A DNA stretch of 6,363 bases, from assembly GCA_015654495.1 (NCBI GenBank), contig JAATGW010000161.1:1-6363 (forward strand), written 5' to 3'. The first letter of the stretch is position 1. Every line of letters begins with the position of its first letter. Position numbers and translations under genes: made by a program. Source of the DNA: Chitinophagales bacterium (GTDB lineage Bacteria; Bacteroidota; Bacteroidia; Chitinophagales; Chitinophagaceae). Positions 4,863 through 6,363 of this stretch are shown piece after piece. The notes below the pieces were generated by a model. It searched no databases, was not told where the DNA came from, and worked only from the letters and a program-made list of their open reading frames with translations.

Positions 4863-6363
4863 CTATCTGATAACCATACTATAAAGCGAGGTGCTGGTAG
4901 TCATGAACAGGGTATTTTTATCCTTTCCGCCTATTGCCAGCGAAATCGGACGTTCTTTCATTTTTATGCGCCTTATCTCCTTACCTGTTTTATCATACAC
5001 GTATATCTCACCGTCCGCTATGTATAAATTGCCTTCGGCGTCCACTACATTGCTATACTGGCCCCGCGGATAGACTTCTTTTACATTCACCAATCGTCCA
5101 TCAGCACCTACATCAAGTCTGATTGTTGTTTTGTTATTTTCTTTTACAATAAACGCCGGTTGTGCCTGACCGGGAGTAACAGCCGTAAGCGCAGCAGAAC
5201 GACCAAGGTCATAGGTGTCGGGAATGATCGTCACTCCGTCCGGCGCCAGCCAACTGTACTCCGGCATGCCGGTAACCGTTTTTTCAAAATCGCCTCTCCA
5301 TCGGCTGGACGGGTGAATTACCCGGCGGATATCCCGCACCTGATCTGATGGTACCCGAGGCATGGGTTTCATTGTCTCATCAGGATTTTCCGGATTAATG
5401 GAATATGCCCGGGCAGCCCAGCCACTATTGCCCCATCCGCTATACATGGGATTGTCGTCGGGTAATCGCGTAACGGTTTCCTGTTTACCATCCACAAGCA
5501 ATCCGGGCTGCGGATCATACCTGACTACGACCAGCACATTATCCCTTGTATCGGTACTCAAAGTAAACGGCTTCCAGGGATAGTCGGCAAGTATTGAAAG
5601 CGAGTTTGTTTCAGCCGACCACCTGTAAATCTTCTTCAACCTGTTATCACCGAAGTAGATATTGCCTTTACTATCACTTGTTGCTCCGGCGGCAAATTCA
5701 AAGCCTTCCGCCAGCAATTCAATTTTCCCGGGTTCATTGCTGATGACCCTGTTCCCTTTCTCTTTTCCTGAAACGGTCAGCCTTGCAAAATCCCATTCAT
5801 AAACCGGAAGTTCCTTATTCACATCATACACGGGGATTTCGATTACCGGTAGTATCTGGGTATAGTTATGCAGATTGCGGAAATCAATCTGCTCACTGTT
5901 CCACATGCGTACGCCAAATTCCTGTGGTGTGGACGCCCTGATCACCCTGTACATCCACAAATTGGCAATCATCATGTTTCTGCTGTTGGAAATTTCGACC
6001 ATGCGGTTATCTTTTCCTTCACGACCTTCTTCTTCAAACTGAAAAGCATAGAGTTTCCAGTTGGCGACTTTTTCAAACCGCGCTTCATTACGCACATGGT
6101 GTTCTAACGACATCGCGTACACGCGCCCGGGAGTAGTGGTATGACTCACATAAAACCCGCTCGCAGCATAGGTACTCGCGGTCCAGATATCTTTCAGTGT
6201 GCCGCCACCGTTTTTGGTTACCCACAGGCTCCAGTATTGGTTATCCCAGGCGAGGTCCATCCCCTGTGTATTTACCGGTTCCGAAGGTGAACTTATGCGG
6301 GGTTTACGATTACCGGGGCGCGACTGAGAAGAAGGATCGGCGGGGTTGGGTTTCCGCATGGTA
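4863..6363 (-). CDS. beta-helix / SMP-30-like beta-propeller protein, C-terminal part (partial)
   Basis: The last 499 codons of a larger gene. The frame is open to the window edge, and the ATG at 6357-6359 is most likely internal, because the sequence after it has no signal peptide and reads like mid-domain. Numbered from that Met, residues about 35-170 contain repeating short strands typical of parallel beta-helix rungs (ARFEKVANWKLYAFQFE, MVEISNSRNMMIANLW, GVRMWNSEQIDFRNL), resembling pectate-lyase-3/GH55-type helices. Residues about 205-498 look like an SMP-30/gluconolactonase-type six-bladed propeller: GATSDSKGNIYFGD at 225-238, WLAPDGVTIIP at 370-380, NVVDAEGNLYIADGEIYVYD at 437-456, then ISLAIGGKDKNTLFMTT to the end. 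Such proteins are usually secreted and act on, or are linked to, polysaccharides or sugar lactones; the substrate cannot be told here. No C-terminal sorting domain is present. It converges on the small membrane ORF across 80 bp that contain a terminator. Confidence 0.72.
   Translation of the reverse strand, partial: TMRKPNPADPSSQSRPGNRKPRISSPSEPVNTQGMDLAWDNQYWSLWVTKNGGGTLKDIWTASTYAASGFYVSHTTTPGRVYAMSLEHHVRNEARFEKVANWKLYAFQFEEEGREGKDNRMVEISNSRNMMIANLWMYRVIRASTPQEFGVRMWNSEQIDFRNLHNYTQILPVIEIPVYDVNKELPVYEWDFARLTVSGKEKGNRVISNEPGKIELLAEGFEFAAGATSDSKGNIYFGDNRLKKIYRWSAETNSLSILADYPWKPFTLSTDTRDNVLVVVRYDPQPGLLVDGKQETVTRLPDDNPMYSGWGNSGWAARAYSINPENPDETMKPMPRVPSDQVRDIRRVIHPSSRWRGDFEKTVTGMPEYSWLAPDGVTIIPDTYDLGRSAALTAVTPGQAQPAFIVKENNKTTIRLDVGADGRLVNVKEVYPRGQYSNVVDAEGNLYIADGEIYVYDKTGKEIRRIKMKERPISLAIGGKDKNTLFMTTSTSLYSMVIR

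Noticed and set aside
6357..6359. ATG 6357-6359 as the true start of the right-hand gene
   Set aside because: The frame is open upstream to the window edge, there is no signal peptide, and the following sequence looks like the middle of a beta-helix domain.

Overview
The window looks like a chromosomal segment of a Bacteroidota bacterium, probably of the Chitinophagaceae/Sphingobacteriia type. That placement is my inference. It rests on the sequence character of the P5C dehydrogenase and DUF2452 proteins, on the lack of Shine-Dalgarno (SD) sequences before the genes, on a TAnnTTTG-like promoter element, and on short 6-7 bp periodic repeats between genes. No plasmid, phage, transposon or CRISPR signature was found.

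Left part (1-3498, minus strand). Three genes run leftwards in the order prfB, pruA, pyrR. prfB (release factor 2) is read through a programmed +1 frameshift: a 20-codon leader frame ends in CTT TGA C, preceded by AGGAGG, and must shift into the main frame to give a 363-aa protein. pruA (proline/glutamate catabolism) follows after about 55 bp. pyrR (uracil phosphoribosyltransferase/pyrimidine regulator) follows pruA. The pruA-pyrR gap is filled by a polypyrimidine (plus strand) 6/7-bp repeat that has no stop in the pyrR frame and so produces a false N-terminal extension of PyrR. A second, 7-bp periodic repeat lies just downstream of pyrR at the window edge. The three genes may be co-transcribed but do not form one pathway.

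Middle (3499-4862). A 150-bp divergent intergenic region separates prfB from a rightward gene for a 263-aa cytoplasmic protein with a C-terminal DUF2452 domain and an unrecognised N-terminal domain. It is followed by about 240 bp of non-coding DNA with a palindrome and several short hairpins. Then comes a 32-codon ORF for a single-pass membrane peptide and a strong intrinsic terminator, so this may be a small independent transcription unit.

Right part (4863-6363, minus strand). This is the C-terminal end of a large protein, open at the window edge, with the last rungs of a probable parallel beta-helix followed by an SMP-30/gluconolactonase-like beta-propeller.

The points most worth a second look are the canonical RF2 frameshift site with its intact internal SD in an apparently SD-poor genome, the repeat-driven PyrR start problem (with pruA and pyrR in the same frame across a single TGA), and the small membrane-peptide unit with its structured leader. 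I saw no clearly novel multi-gene system.
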